Notes: generated by a model from the sequence alone, not told the origin. A DNA stretch of 64,000 bases from Yarrowia lipolytica (GCF_001761485.1 NC_090773.1:3286001-3350000); one strand, 5' to 3'. Counted from the first letter of the stretch, positions 23,408 to 34,728 are shown. A program made the numbers and translations.

Positions 23408-24481
23408 CTAAGCAAGAGCACCCTTCTTGGCCATTTCCAGAGCACCCTCCAGAGTCTTGTTGCCGCCAATGAAACCAGCAGCATGCACAAACACACCGCC
23501 GGGGATACCGGACTTCTCAGACAGCTCCTCGTCTCGCAGACCTCGCCACTCCTCGGGCAGAGGCTTTCGGGACTTGAAAGCAGAGTCCTTCTCGTTGACG
23601 GCCTGGACACGCACGGAATCGGGAGTAGGGTAGAGAACGTAGAGGAATCGGCCCTCGATGCCCTTCTCCTCCTCAATTGTGAACAGGTGGTCCTTCCACT
23701 GGCAAGACTCGTCAAACTCGAGGTATCGCTGCTCGTCTCCATTCTTCAGTGCAGCCTCAACCGCCATAAGAACCTTGGCACGGGCAGGCAGCCACACAGT
23801 GCCGGCGGTGTAGACCAGGTTGTGGAAGGCCGTGCCCATAAGCTGGGACGCCACGTTGAACTGGGCGTCTCGCTCGGACTCCTCCTTGACGAGCCCGTTG
23901 AGGGTGGACACGAGGGCAGGAAGAGTGATGCCAAACTGCTTGAACTTGGGCTTCTCGGCAATGGGCTCCGAGTAAGGCTCAATGCCGTTGTCGTTGGCGT
24001 CAATGGCCTCCACAAAGTCCTTGTAGATCTTTCGGTAGAGAAGGTCAATGTCGGCATCCGACACAGAGGCGTCCTTGAGAATAGCCCGGATCACGTCCTT
24101 GCCAAAGTGCTTGTACACCAGTCCGGCAGAAGACAACTTGGTGACAAACTCGCCGTCGAGATCGAAAATCTCCTCAAAGCCCCGCTGGTGGTGGTCAAAG
24201 TATTTGGTGCCGTCATACTGGCCGCTCACGTCGACCACAATGTCGCACTTGTCGAGGGTCTCCATGTCTCGGGATCGCACCAGATCGGCGTCCTTGAACT
24301 CGGGGAGCTGCTTGAGCATGAACACGGCGAGCGACTCGTCCGCGTGGAAAGCACCGCTGTGGGTGCCGATGGTCTTGGTCATTTTCGCTTTTTTGGCAAC
24401 AGACATGAACGACACTGTTGGTGTAGTGAAACGTGTTAATACCAGTCTCTGTGCTCGCTGTAGAAATTTTAGACTGTGCAT
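23408..24481 (-). CDS. MYG1-family exonuclease (DHH-like)
   Basis: 357 residues. The core starts at about residue 36 with TIGTHSGAFHADESLAVFML, the MYG1 family start with metal-binding His/Asp, and includes DHHQRGFEE (about 95-103), the DHH-type motif. Length and the tail (VHAAGFIGGNKTLEGALEMA) fit the family. Members are 3'-5' RNA exonucleases of nucleus/nucleolus and mitochondria. The first 33 residues are basic and rich in Leu/Thr without acids, like a mitochondrial presequence. A second ATG at 24382 starts exactly at the conserved core, so two forms from two starts are possible. Single exon, convergent with nothing on its 3' side but the two relics. Confidence 0.92.
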   Translation of the reverse strand: MHSLKFLQRAQRLVLTRFTTPTVSFMSVAKKAKMTKTIGTHSGAFHADESLAVFMLKQLPEFKDADLVRSRDMETLDKCDIVVDVSGQYDGTKYFDHHQRGFEEIFDLDGEFVTKLSSAGLVYKHFGKDVIRAILKDASVSDADIDLLYRKIYKDFVEAIDANDNGIEPYSEPIAEKPKFKQFGITLPALVSTLNGLVKEESERDAQFNVASQLMGTAFHNLVYTAGTVWLPARAKVLMAVEAALKNGDEQRYLEFDESCQWKDHLFTIEEEKGIEGRFLYVLYPTPDSVRVQAVNEKDSAFKSRKPLPEEWRGLRDEELSEKSGIPGGVFVHAAGFIGGNKTLEGALEMAKKGALA

Positions 24482-25817
24482 GGCATAGAGTTCAGACGCC
24501 AGATCGAAGGGTCAAGTGTTGGCGGCGATGGTGAGATGGTGAGACGGAGAGTTGGTTGTACAGTCGAAGAGGAAGTTTCTCGTTGACGAGCTGGTAGTGG
24601 AACACTTGGCCTGTGTTACTTGTGAGGGGCGACTTGTGTCGAATGGAGGACACCTACTCGTAACCTGAAAGACTTGCATATCCAGACAACTTTAGATTGC
24701 CTGACCTGACCTGTCATGTCAGACGTATTACACATCCCCAGACACATTCTCAGAAGGTGTATTTGTGTGACAAACGGGTACTTGTAGTCACGAGGACGGC
24801 ACAAGTAACGGGGAGAGCACACCCAGTGCGAGGTTTGCCACGTGTCACCACTCCGCTTCTCGAACCATGCTCGCTGCGCTCACAGGCCGAATTGGAGACA
24901 GAACACGATTGCGTCCACCGCGGCGTGTTGTGCTTGTGCACTACCAGTGGTGGACTACAGTGGTGTAGAGGAAGAAGAGTTATTTTTGGGGGGAGGCAAA
25001 TATTTAAAGTCGTCTTGATTCTGTTGTTAGAATCTATCAGTTACTTAAAACTATGGTATACTACTTAGACTTTAGTTGGAAGAATAGTGGTGACACGAAA
25101 TCCACACAACTCTCGACATTGTATAGAAAGGTAACGGATTTTATTACATAATCAAATTATTGAAGCTTATATCAGCTGATTTATCATCGGTTTGCCCCGT
25201 CTGCACCCTCGCAACGGTCGAGGAAACACATTTGTCTAAACTCTAGCCCTTGACTCAGCTGTATTTCCATCTCCATGATTGGTGATGAGAGGATATCCAT
25301 TGTGCCTCCTAGAGTGGAGAAATCAGAAAAAGAAAAACACAATTTTAATCACCAAATTCAAACTGTTCTTTTGATACTACTTTCATCTCCACATCATCCC
25401 TTCTCACACATTTAGATGGACCCCACACCTCCTCTCCAAACATCTCCAGCTCAACTCAAAATTATTAGTAATATTAATAAAGTTTTGTTACTAAGCAAAA
25501 AGACAAATAAAGTTTTATTACTAAGCAATTACCAGAGCAAGTCCAGAGAACAATGTAGAATATTGGGTGAGACGGAGCTACTTGAAGCATGTTTCTCGCA
25601 GAAGTCTGCTTAGTAAACCTTTTTTGTTCCCCTCCCCTGCCTCTCACGTGGCCCTTAATCCTCCACTTCCCCCGCCCCGCCCCAGGCTCAAAGGTCTCAC
25701 ACCGCTTTTTGGTCAAACCACCACCCTAACCCTAACCCAGATGCCTGACTTCTCTTCACCATTACAGTCCACAGCTTGTTCTCTGCACCACACCACACAT
25801 TGTCTTTCACACCACCC
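24482..25817. other. Intergenic, 1.3 kb
   Basis: Divergent promoter region between MYG1 (minus) and PET100 (plus). It contains a CACGTG at about 24838, a CACGTGG at about 25648, a duplicated ATAAAGTTTTATTACTAAGC-type stretch at 25480-25525, and a short CCCTAA repeat at about 25724-25737. No gene seen. Confidence 0.55.
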
Positions 25818-26502
25818 ATGTCGGCATTACTGAGGCGATTTCGAAACTGGAAAATCACCAACTCTCAGCTCGAGGTTGGAAGAGTGAGTATTTGAGAGGA
25901 GGAGGGACTGGTCCGGAGTTGTGTTGCGGGATCATGGAAGTTAACCGGCAGAGGAGTGTTGGGGGGATTCGTGTGGACGTCATGAAACTGAACTTTTGAC
26001 ATGCCATTCTGTCTGTACAATATGTTTGTGTTTGTTTCGATTGATTTGGTCCACTCGTTCGCATCCTGCTGTCCCTTTCTTCTGCCGTTGCCCCAGCTGT
26101 TTACTAACTCAGTTCACCATGTATCTCATGTCTCCCATTCTCATCATGTTGTACATTGGTATCGACACAGACAAAAAGCTGGGCGTGCCTGGCTTCTGGC
26201 CCGACCCCGCACGTCTCAACCGAATCCCTAAGGAGCCTGCGGAGATCTCCCGCGAGCTGGAGCGAATGAGACAGGTGCGAATCGCCAAGCGAGAGCGACT
26301 CACCGAGCGAGCTATGGCGCTGCTCAACGACGAGGACAAGGAGGAGCTCAAGAAAATTCTCGAGTCCGGCTCCGTCAAGGGCTCCGTCTCGGAGCAGTAC
26401 TACTACCCTCCCAAGAAGGATCTCTCCCAGGCCGCCTTCATGCCTGTCCCCGAGAACGCCACCCAAGCCGCCGCAGAAACCTCGGCCGAGCTCGCCAAAT
26501 AA
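25818..26502 (+). CDS. PET100: PET100, cytochrome c oxidase assembly factor, two exons
   Basis: Exon 1 (25818-25883) encodes 22 residues, MSALLRRFRNWKITNSQLEV and two more; exon 2 (26113-26502) continues FTMYLMSPILIMLYIGIDTD, giving 151 residues. The spliced start aligns with budding-yeast Pet100 (LRRF...QLE, a membrane segment, then MYYIGTDTDKK). The most diagnostic stretch follows: DKKLGVPGFWPDPARLNRIP. One transmembrane helix (about 24-38) is followed by a charged coiled-coil-like tail. Pet100 is an inner mitochondrial membrane protein needed to assemble complex IV. The C-terminal 30 residues are Ala/Pro-rich and longer than in budding yeast. The donor GTGAGT and acceptor TACTAACTCAG keep phase 0. 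Confidence 0.93.
25884..26112 (+). other. PET100 intron
   Basis: 229 nt with donor GTGAGT and acceptor TTTACTAACTCAG. Without it, exon 2 would lose the conserved QLE-containing N-terminus of Pet100. Confidence 0.9.
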
Positions 26503-29187
26503 TTGTATATAGTAAATTCCACTGACATTGCTCCTGTAGCTCCACACACCGCTGTGGTTGGTATCGTGAGATTTTGGTATCGGGTTTTTTACCTTCCGTC
26601 TGATAACGCAGTTCGGTGGCTGGTGGCTGGTGTGGCGTTGTGGCTTAGCCGAGGGAGAAGAAAAAAAACCACTGCAACATAAGGTTTCGGAACCACGGAC
26701 GGGGACTGGCGGAGGGTGTGAAAAGTAGTGCGCGTGTTGGCTCTGTGAACCTGTTGAGTGTTTGAATGGATTATTTGGACCATTTATATTCAAAAAGTAC
26801 TTTTTTTTTTCTTGTGGGGTGACTTTTGGGTGAGATGGAAGTGTCGAGAGAGATTAGTTGGACATTAGTTGGATTATGTAATACGGTAGGATTGATAGCG
26901 AGAGGTGTAGACATGATTAATACATATGAATGGTATAAGATGAAAGCTACAGAGTGAGGGAGTTTTTTGATACATTAGAAGTCCACTTTTCCCTTTCAAA
27001 TATGTAAATTTAGGCAAATTTTAAATACTCCAAAGCTTTTAAATTACTTAGACCTAGTTGGAGGCCATACAGCAGTAGCCGACAGGACTAGACCCGAGGA
27101 CCAACTTTGGAGGAACAGGGGACACGTGATCAGGATAAGGTCACGTGATCAATAAAAAGCCACGTGATCAATAAAAAGCCACGTGACTTGGGGCGGGACG
27201 AAGTCGAGACCTAAATGGGGTCGATGGGGTCGGGGGTCATTGGAGTCCTGTCTCGGACTTGGTTGGTGATGGACACCTTTAGCAGGGTCCGATTGTTGAT
27301 GTTTCCCACCCGAGCGGAATCCAGAGAGCACAGATTCACCCATCCCTTGGCAAAAAGTGACATAATATTTGATCATCTATTGAAACGTCTTTCCGCGATA
27401 CCGGCGTACAATGGTGCGCAAGTGCATTCCAGGTGTGGCCAGCAAGAAGGACTTTTAGTGCTTGGTGGTTGATACCATGTTCAAAACCAGCACCATATCA
27501 ATACCAAGACCGTATTCAGAATGGTTACCTGATGATTTTGGTGGATGTAGACGGGTCGCTGCCGTTGTATTGCTCTTGTGCCAATGTTGGTTGTTTTTCG
27601 GGCTACTTTGTCCGACACAAGAAAACAGAAGGCACGGCTGACACGCTAGTGAGACCGACGATACTTCTGGGCTAACTGTCACTTGTTCTACTGCCAGTGC
27701 CTTGTCTGGAGTCCTCGTTCCTGACCTTACCCATGGTGATGGAACGTAGCCTAGAGCCGAACCAAGCCGACGCTAGTGGTCCAGGGTGCACTTTTCGATA
27801 CCTGACCGAGTCCCAGTGCAAGATTGCAACCGGGGGAGGGAGAGTATCTGTACTGCGACCGGGCTAAAAGCGAGCTAGCACCACTTTAGCGCAACCCAGT
27901 CTTCTACATCTCCTTTGCGGATACGTCAGACGTCAGATCAATGTAACATGAAGAGGAACAAAAGAAACACAGGAACAAAAGCACAAAGTAACTCACTGTT
28001 GCAGTTACTCGGAGCGGTGACGACGACTCTGGTGTCCACTCTTTTGTCCACTCTTTTGTCCACTCTTTGTGTCAATCACTACCTTTGCAACCTGCTAGTC
28101 GGAACTAGCGGCCTTGGTAAGGCACGCATTTGACTGTCTTGGCTGCTGTAGACTCCACAAGTACATTGACGCTGTCGATTAGTCCAGATGGTCTCCGAAG
28201 AGGAAATCCAGCCGAGTGGAACATTGCCAGAACCCCCCTCGAACACGCTCCCCTCAGCCATTGGGTTCTAGATCTAGTATCGTCGTCTGAGTTCCGTGGA
28301 CTGGCCGGAGAACTTGTGGACGCCCTGTGACTTGCACACGCTTGATTAGCACACGCTGTGACGTTGCCCACGTCGTTGAACTTGAACATCAACTGCCCAG
28401 TTCCAGGTGGGGGAAGTTCAAGGTGGAGTCTTGGCTGCTCACGTATACAGCAAAGTAGACCGATGTCTTCTACTGACCGTATTGCCGAGGTAGAGGGATT
28501 TGATGCTGGAACTATTGCTCTTTGGCACGTCAAGTCGACTTTGAAGGCTGTAGGTCCGAAAGTGCGATTCACTTCTGTCTTTTGTTGGCTTTTGTTGACC
28601 GTCAAATTATTTCCCTGACCATTAAGTTATTTTTGGCCCTTTTTGTTGGTTTTTGGTTCACTTTTTGTTAAGTTTTACTTGAACATTTTGTTTGTCTCAA
28701 CACCTCGTGTTTCTGTGGATTGATACTATAGAAATTGGTACCAATGGACTCAATATCAGTACCAGTCCACTCGAAATCGTCTCGCGGTGACAATGATGTT
28801 ATTCGTTCCTCTCCAGCGTCTCTATTCAAACATATATAGTGCGCCTCTCTTCAGCGTCTCCATTCAAACATACATGGCTGTCTCACTCCAGACATCGCGC
28901 GACATCGTCTCCGTGTCTACATGGCCTGTTCAGGGTTACCAGACCTCTCCCTTCACTTCCGAGGGGACATCCGGAGCTACTTGTACTTGTCCATTGATAC
29001 TGGTGTTCTCACTCTGGTGGTGTTCTCACTCTGGTGGTGTTCACTCTTACTGGCAGAACATGCGCTTCGGTCATGTTCATCTACGCTACTAAACTTGTAT
29101 TGCTGCGCTCAATTCATTAGTCACACGGCCAGTCGTATAAATACAGCCGCAACGCCAGCATCACGGCTCGATCACTTTTTGCTGCGG
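26503..29187. other. Intergenic between two gene 3' ends, 2.7 kb
   Basis: PET100 and the wall-type gene converge on this stretch, so it should hold two terminators and no annotated promoter. It nevertheless contains the 19-bp CACGTGA array at 27123. Open frames (for example 166 codons at 28105-28605, minus) show no family signature and are not called. Confidence 0.5.
27123..27187. promoter_or_regulatory. Four CACGTG boxes at exact 19-bp spacing
   Basis: CACGTG begins at 27123, 27142, 27161 and 27180. The middle two units are identical (CACGTGATCAATAAAAAGC); the first is CACGTGATCAGGATAAGGT. CACGTG is the core bound by bHLH factors such as Cbf1. The array lies between two gene 3' ends. Confidence 0.8.
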
Positions 29188-30726
29188 TTAGGCAGAGGTG
29201 AAGGTGCCGTTAGCGGCAAAGCCGGTGGGGGCAACTGTGGGGGCAGGGGAGGGGATGGGAGCCGATTCGGAAAGGGGAACGGCAGACTCTCCGGCCTCAG
29301 CAGAGACAGGGGCAGAGGAAGGAGCCGGGGAAGAAGCCTCAGCAGAGGCCTCCGCGGTAGAAGAGACGGCAGCAGCTCCTTCAGGAGCGCCTTCGGGAGC
29401 GGTGGTGGAAGCAGGAGCCGAGGAAGAAGCAACTGAAGAGGGGAGCTCAGAAGAGGCCTCAGAAGACACTCCGGAAGACTCGGCTCCGGCAGCGCCCTCG
29501 GGGATAGACGAGGTCTTGGGCGCCAGAGTAGCGACCACGGTGGAGGAAACGTAGGTGGTGGAGGTTCCCTCGGGCTCGGAAGAAGAGGTGAGGGGAGCAG
29601 CGGCTCCGGCTTCGGTGGCGTTGGTGGGGGCCACAAGAGAAGTGGTCGACAGCACGGGGGTGGAGGAGGTCTCAACGGGAGCCTGAGTAGCATTGAAGGT
29701 TGCGTTGTGGGGAGCGGAGGTGGGGGCCTCGGCGGCAACCTCGGATGACGTGTTGGAAGGCTCGACCGAAGCGGTGGCCTCCACAGAGGCCTCGGAGGAG
29801 GCCTCGGAGGAGGTCTCGATGGAAGAGGAGGCTCCGGCAGCAGCCTCAGGAGCTTCGGTGGAAGTCTCGGGCTGGGCAGTGGACGATCTCACCCGGGTAA
29901 TGGTGTTGGTCTTGGTGATGTAATGAGTTCGAGTAGACGTTCCCTGAGGTTCCTCAGAGGCAACGGTCTCGACCTCGGTCAGGGTCTCGGTGATGTCAGT
30001 CACAATGGGGGAGGCGGCGGCGGCGTTCTCCTCATTGGCCTTGGTGACAATAGCAGAGGTGACGGTGGCGGTGGGAACGGTGGTGGTGACTCCGTACTGG
30101 GAGAGGGTCTTGGTCAGGAACTTGGTCTGGGTGAGGAAGACAGTTGTGTTTTCTTCGTCGGAGGAATCGGAGGCGCCGGCGGGCTCCGAGCCAGAGTTGG
30201 CGCCAGCGGGCTCCGAGCCAGAGTTGGCGCCAGCGGCGTCCTCGTTGGCGTTGAAGTTCTGGCCGGCCTGCTTGTTGGAGGGGGTTCCAGCTGCGGCGGC
30301 GGCGCGGTGTTGTCCGGAAGCACCGGCGGCAGCCTCACCAGTAGGCCGCGGGGGTGGGACAGTAGGAGGACGGAACACGGTCACGGTCTGGGGAGCAGGA
30401 GTCTCGGTGACGGTGACGGTGTTGGCGGGGGCGGTCACGGTCACGGTCACGGCGGCTGCGGCAAAGTCTGCTGCGGCGGCAGAAACGGCGGCACTGGTGG
30501 CTTCGCCGGGGGTATCACTGGTCAGCTGAGTGAGTGAGGCAAGCTGGGAGGTTGCGGAGGGGGCAGTGTGGTTGCTGAAGGTGCCATTGGTGAGAGTGCC
30601 GTTGGCCGCGAGGGCCGTGGCGTTGGTGGCAGCAAAGGCGTCGGTGGCAGCGACACTGGAGGTATCAAAAGGCAGGGCGTGGCCCAGAGCCAACAGGGCA
30701 CCGAGAACGGAGGTGGACAGGTGCAT
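29188..30726 (-). CDS. Secreted Ala/Ser/Thr-rich cell-wall-type protein
   Basis: 512 residues. An N-terminal signal peptide is clear: MHLSTSVLGALLALGHALPF, with cleavage likely after residue 17-20. The rest is dominated by Ala, Ser, Thr, Glu, Pro and Val, with several N-glycosylation sequons near the start (NAT, NGT, NHT). Two clusters of TVTVTAPANTVTVTETPAP and TVFLTQTKFLTKTL type are common in fungal wall glycoproteins. A short repeat, GANSGSEPA, occurs twice to three times near residue 170. No C-terminal hydrophobic tail is seen, so a GPI anchor is not supported; the protein may be secreted or linked otherwise. High GC and simple composition open long false frames on the other strand. Confidence 0.82.
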   Translation of the reverse strand: MHLSTSVLGALLALGHALPFDTSSVAATDAFAATNATALAANGTLTNGTFSNHTAPSATSQLASLTQLTSDTPGEATSAAVSAAAADFAAAAVTVTVTAPANTVTVTETPAPQTVTVFRPPTVPPPRPTGEAAAGASGQHRAAAAAGTPSNKQAGQNFNANEDAAGANSGSEPAGANSGSEPAGASDSSDEENTTVFLTQTKFLTKTLSQYGVTTTVPTATVTSAIVTKANEENAAAASPIVTDITETLTEVETVASEEPQGTSTRTHYITKTNTITRVRSSTAQPETSTEAPEAAAGASSSIETSSEASSEASVEATASVEPSNTSSEVAAEAPTSAPHNATFNATQAPVETSSTPVLSTTSLVAPTNATEAGAAAPLTSSSEPEGTSTTYVSSTVVATLAPKTSSIPEGAAGAESSGVSSEASSELPSSVASSSAPASTTAPEGAPEGAAAVSSTAEASAEASSPAPSSAPVSAEAGESAVPLSESAPIPSPAPTVAPTGFAANGTFTSA

Positions 30727-33700
30727 ATTGGGGGAACGAGTGTCGTGAAGGAACGTATAGGGTGGGTAAAGAGCGACTTGCGGCGCCCCACGAGCGCGTC
30801 CACCGGGTTATATACCGAGTCTAGCTCTCCATAGAGTTTGGGCTTCGGCGAGATGGTTTCAGCTTAGGTTTGGCGCACGAGGTGTGTCGCGGCGGCCATG
30901 TTGCCATTGGGGGTGCGAGGGGGCATGTATCAGGGTTTTGGGGTTCGATTTCTGGGTCGCAATTCGGCCGTGAGTCGATTTCCGGCGTCACATTCGTCAT
31001 TGAGCGGCGTCCCGACGCCCAAAACCCGCCCCCAACCCCGCCGCACACCCTTGTATCTCGGGAATGAAGGGGCATCTGGCGTGCAGCAAGATGACATGTA
31101 GGGCCATCAGAGTTCGGATTAGCCTTGTCAAAAATGCAAGGCTGCGTCTCAGAAGCAGGAGGTCGGTGAGAACTTGGGTAGCAGTCGAGTTACGGGTCTT
31201 CACAGGTGGTGTTTTTTTGGCGTAGCAGCGAAACAAACCAGGGGTTGGACGTGTGGACGAGATGGGGTAAGCAGGGAAAGCGGTAGGGCCGGGAAAACGG
31301 GGGAAAACGGGAAAAAAGAAGATAAAGAAGAAAAAAACAACCAAGAACGACAAACAACGGATTATGTCTTCTCCATCATCCCCACAACCACATGTGACAG
31401 ATACTTGCGACATAATATCCACTCTCGCTTCTGCTACAAGTAGGTTACATGTATGTTGTGTAATTATGCTGCTGGAACTTGTACCAGAAAAAGACGTGCT
31501 GATATTACAATCTTGTATGGACACCGGTACAGTACGAGTACCGTCCAGGAAGTACGACGGTTGATACAATCGAGACCATGGGAATCTTGTGATGATGGTC
31601 GTCAGTACGACGTCAGTACGAGTGTTTTTTTCCCCATTTTCCCCCGTTTTTTGCCGGGGGGGTTCTTTTTTTCTTTTGCCGTTTTTTCCACTCCAACTTC
31701 TGCAACTTTTCACTTTTTAACTCTTCACACAACTTTTCACTGCCCACTTCACAGCCCATCACAGCTGTACGTCTAATACCTCACAAACCTCCGAAACCTG
31801 AAACCGGAATGTAAACAGACAACTACATGGAAGTAAAATCAAACGAGAATCGAAACCAACGGACGGAGGCCGCGGTCACGTGACATCCTGACTGACTGTC
31901 GGACTCGCCTCGAGACCGCGTTTCTCACTGTCCACTGTCCACTGTCCCTGTCCATATACTGATACCCCAGATCGGCGCCCCTCCCCAGATCCATTCCGAC
32001 GACAAACTCAACTGAAGTCATCTGAAGTCAAAGAACCCAATCTTGGGATCGTGCCTGAGCTATGCGGTGGTTTTGGCGAGAGCGTCGGTTGGCCATGTCG
32101 ACCGGTTGCCCACAACGACTGGCCTCCCACAACGACTAGTCTCCCACAGGCGAGCGTTTGATGGCTGGGGGCTTGGAATCCGCAGCCATCACGTCGCTCG
32201 CACTTGTGCCCTGCTACTCTCACTTGACTCTAGCTCGCTCAGCCGTGGATCGGTCGATCACCGTGGGTGCGGGCACCGGATCCAGCGGGTTGGGGAGCTG
32301 GGTGTGGCTGAGGTGCACATCTGGCAAGTCCGCTTTGGAGCTCCAATGGAGTCATTCGCCCAATCAACATTGTCGCAGACCTCCACCGTTGAATGCGCCG
32401 GTTAGGGCTATTTTTAGCCACTGTTTCAGACTGCTACGAGGGACCCATGTACAGGCCCAGAAGCTGTAGACAGCAGAAAGATAGGAGTAATGTTGGTCAA
32501 AGAAGCGAAAGCCCGGACATAATATGTCTCAAACGAAAAACCAATCGACTCCGTGCACATGCACCGTCAGGAATGTGGTTTAGTGGATGTGAGGACGGTA
32601 AAGGTAGGTGAGTGACGTCATTCACCACATCATAGCAGGTCATCTGGTCGGACCCATCCTGCTGCCGGCATATTGAGTGATTATACCTCCTTTGACTTCT
32701 CCTACTGATAGTAATTACGTCACTCGAGCGGAGCATAGTGTTGTCAGCGTCATACCACTCTACACTCTAGTGCACTCGTACTCAAGATGATATCACTGCC
32801 GGGTACAAGACGGTTACATTGGCCAAGTTTCTACCCGGCGCGTCTCAAACCTGGCGCTACACACGAGAATTAATTTCAGTCTTCTGTTTCAGCTGGTGTT
32901 TCAGATACAGTACGACTTCAGTGGAATGTGTCCGACTACCACGATATACGACCACCACGATATACGACCACGAGCCCAGTGCTCGTACTCCTACTGTAGT
33001 CATACTCCACCATCAACCTCCTCCGCCTCCGCAACCCTCCCAGCAATATGCCGCATGACCGGCTTCATTCTATAGCCCGTGGTTATAGACGCGCGTTTTA
33101 GACTCCACCGTTTTTTCGTTTTCGGTAAATTACTTTGCGAAACGCGACCCTACACGCGTCCGCGCATGAGGTAAAAATAGCCCATCGAAACGCACTTCCG
33201 CAGATGCAATGCAGAACAACGGGCGGTGAGGAGCGGTGGGAGGTGTCATGTGACCTTCTTGAACATCTGCTGGGCCACGTCATGGCTTGGTCACGTGACT
33301 GTTGGTGGGGGCCTCGGACCACTTGAAGCCCCCGAGCCGATTAAAGTTTTTCACTTGTCACAGACCTTTTAAAAAAAATACAAAAATTTACGAGTACAGT
33401 AGCTACAATAGTCCATCAAGGGCTAACCGGAATGTGCTAACATGAGACAGGGTTCAGGGTTCAAACTTTTGCTGGAGGTCGGCGGTTTTAGTTGCTATGG
33501 ACATGGCGAGCGAGATTGGTTCGGGTGACTTGTGACCATGTACTCGCCTTATCACGTAGTACTGTACCATAGAAACAGTACCAGAGAAGGTGAAAACTTG
33601 ACAACCATCGCCTGAACCGGGGAAGTGTACTCTACGCCAGGCTTGTACCGAGAACAGGAAACTCAATGGCTATTTATAGCTTCAGTTAGCTACCATATGT

Positions 33701-34728
33701 ACTGACCCTATGGTGAGTGAAGTCACTGGAGACAATGGAGAACCACAGCTCCAACAGATATGATGGCACATGATTAATATGATATCACGTGACTAGTATG
33801 ATGTCACGTGACTAATATTACGTCACATGGCTAGTATGGTTAATGATGCGAATGCCCGTTTCATTGCTGAAACCGCTCTGCCGTCCCACACTCAGCCCTG
33901 CATCGTAGAGTTGTCAGCTAGCGCATTTACTGTTCGAAAAGAGATTCTTTGTTGCTTATGTAAGCGATAACGGGGCCACCCCGCGGTCATCGCGATGTGC
34001 AATCAGATTATTCCACGTTGTAGCGTTTCAGGCTGCTTATGTTGATGTCTTCCGTTAATCTAACTAAATTCAAGTAATGATTCTTATATTGAACCCCCAG
34101 GAAACGAAGATATCTCTACTTTTCGGTATGTAAAGTACTACTTAGTAATGAAGACTCATAACACCTCCAGTTCACTCTACAAATTTATAGCCCCTTCATA
34201 GATCCAACGACTTTGGAACACTGAATAATACCCCCCTGGTTTTGTTCTTCTCAACTAAAATGCTAATTAAATCATCGTCAGACTTTGGACATCTCTCAGG
34301 GCACTTTCAATTCACTACTAGCTGAATATTGTACTATCTACTGCTTCCAAAAGTACCGGCACTCACCTTCTATCTCCTTAAATCACCTCTACAACCACCT
34401 CAAATCTCCACGTAAACCAACATCCCAATGTCAACTAAATCCCTCCCCTTCGGTTGACAATTCTGTTAGCTTCATACTTCAGCACGCCACCCGAGGACAG
34501 CTTCATCTAACTCCACGCTCAGACCTCCTAAAGGGCCAATTCTTGGACTGTGTCATTATCTACGTTCCCCAAACCCATCTACCAACTCTTCCTTCCTTTT
34601 ATCCCCATCATCATGCCATCTAGTCCATTCAAATACCCACCCATCTTCCACTTGTCCTACCCTAACCCTAATCCCTCACCTTAATGCCCAACACATCACC
34701 ACTTACTTTATCTCACCACTACACTACC
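30727..34728. other. Intergenic, 4 kb
   Basis: Divergent promoter region of the wall-type gene (minus) and TVP23 (plus). It includes an inverted pair of G/A-rich blocks (31289-31318 and 31625-31670), single GTCACGTGAC sites near 31875 and 33291, and the 19-bp CACRTG array at 33767. No credible gene was found. Confidence 0.5.
33767..33842. promoter_or_regulatory. Second 19-bp array of CACRTG boxes
   Basis: CACATG at 33767, CACGTG at 33786 and 33805, CACATG at 33824: each step is exactly 19 bp. Units resemble CACGTGACTAATATGATGT. It lies about 900 bp upstream of the TVP23 start codon. Confidence 0.8.

Noticed and set aside
23306-24439. 377-codon plus-strand frame across MYG1
   Set aside because: Antisense shadow of MYG1.
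25724-25740. CCCTAACCCTAACCC as a telomere trace
   Set aside because: Only two to three units, and the telomere repeat known for this yeast is longer (ten bases, GGGTTAGTCA). A similar short word at 34663-34677 is equally weak.
26104-26793. 229-codon minus-strand frame over PET100
   Set aside because: Antisense of the conserved PET100 second exon.
28105-28605. 166-codon minus-strand frame
   Set aside because: No ATG context, domain or splice sites of note; amino-acid composition is random-like.
29923-30537. Glycine-rich 204-codon plus-strand frame and a 179-codon frame over the wall-type gene
   Set aside because: They are shadows of the GC-rich, simple-composition minus-strand gene; that gene has a signal peptide and sequons, the shadows do not.
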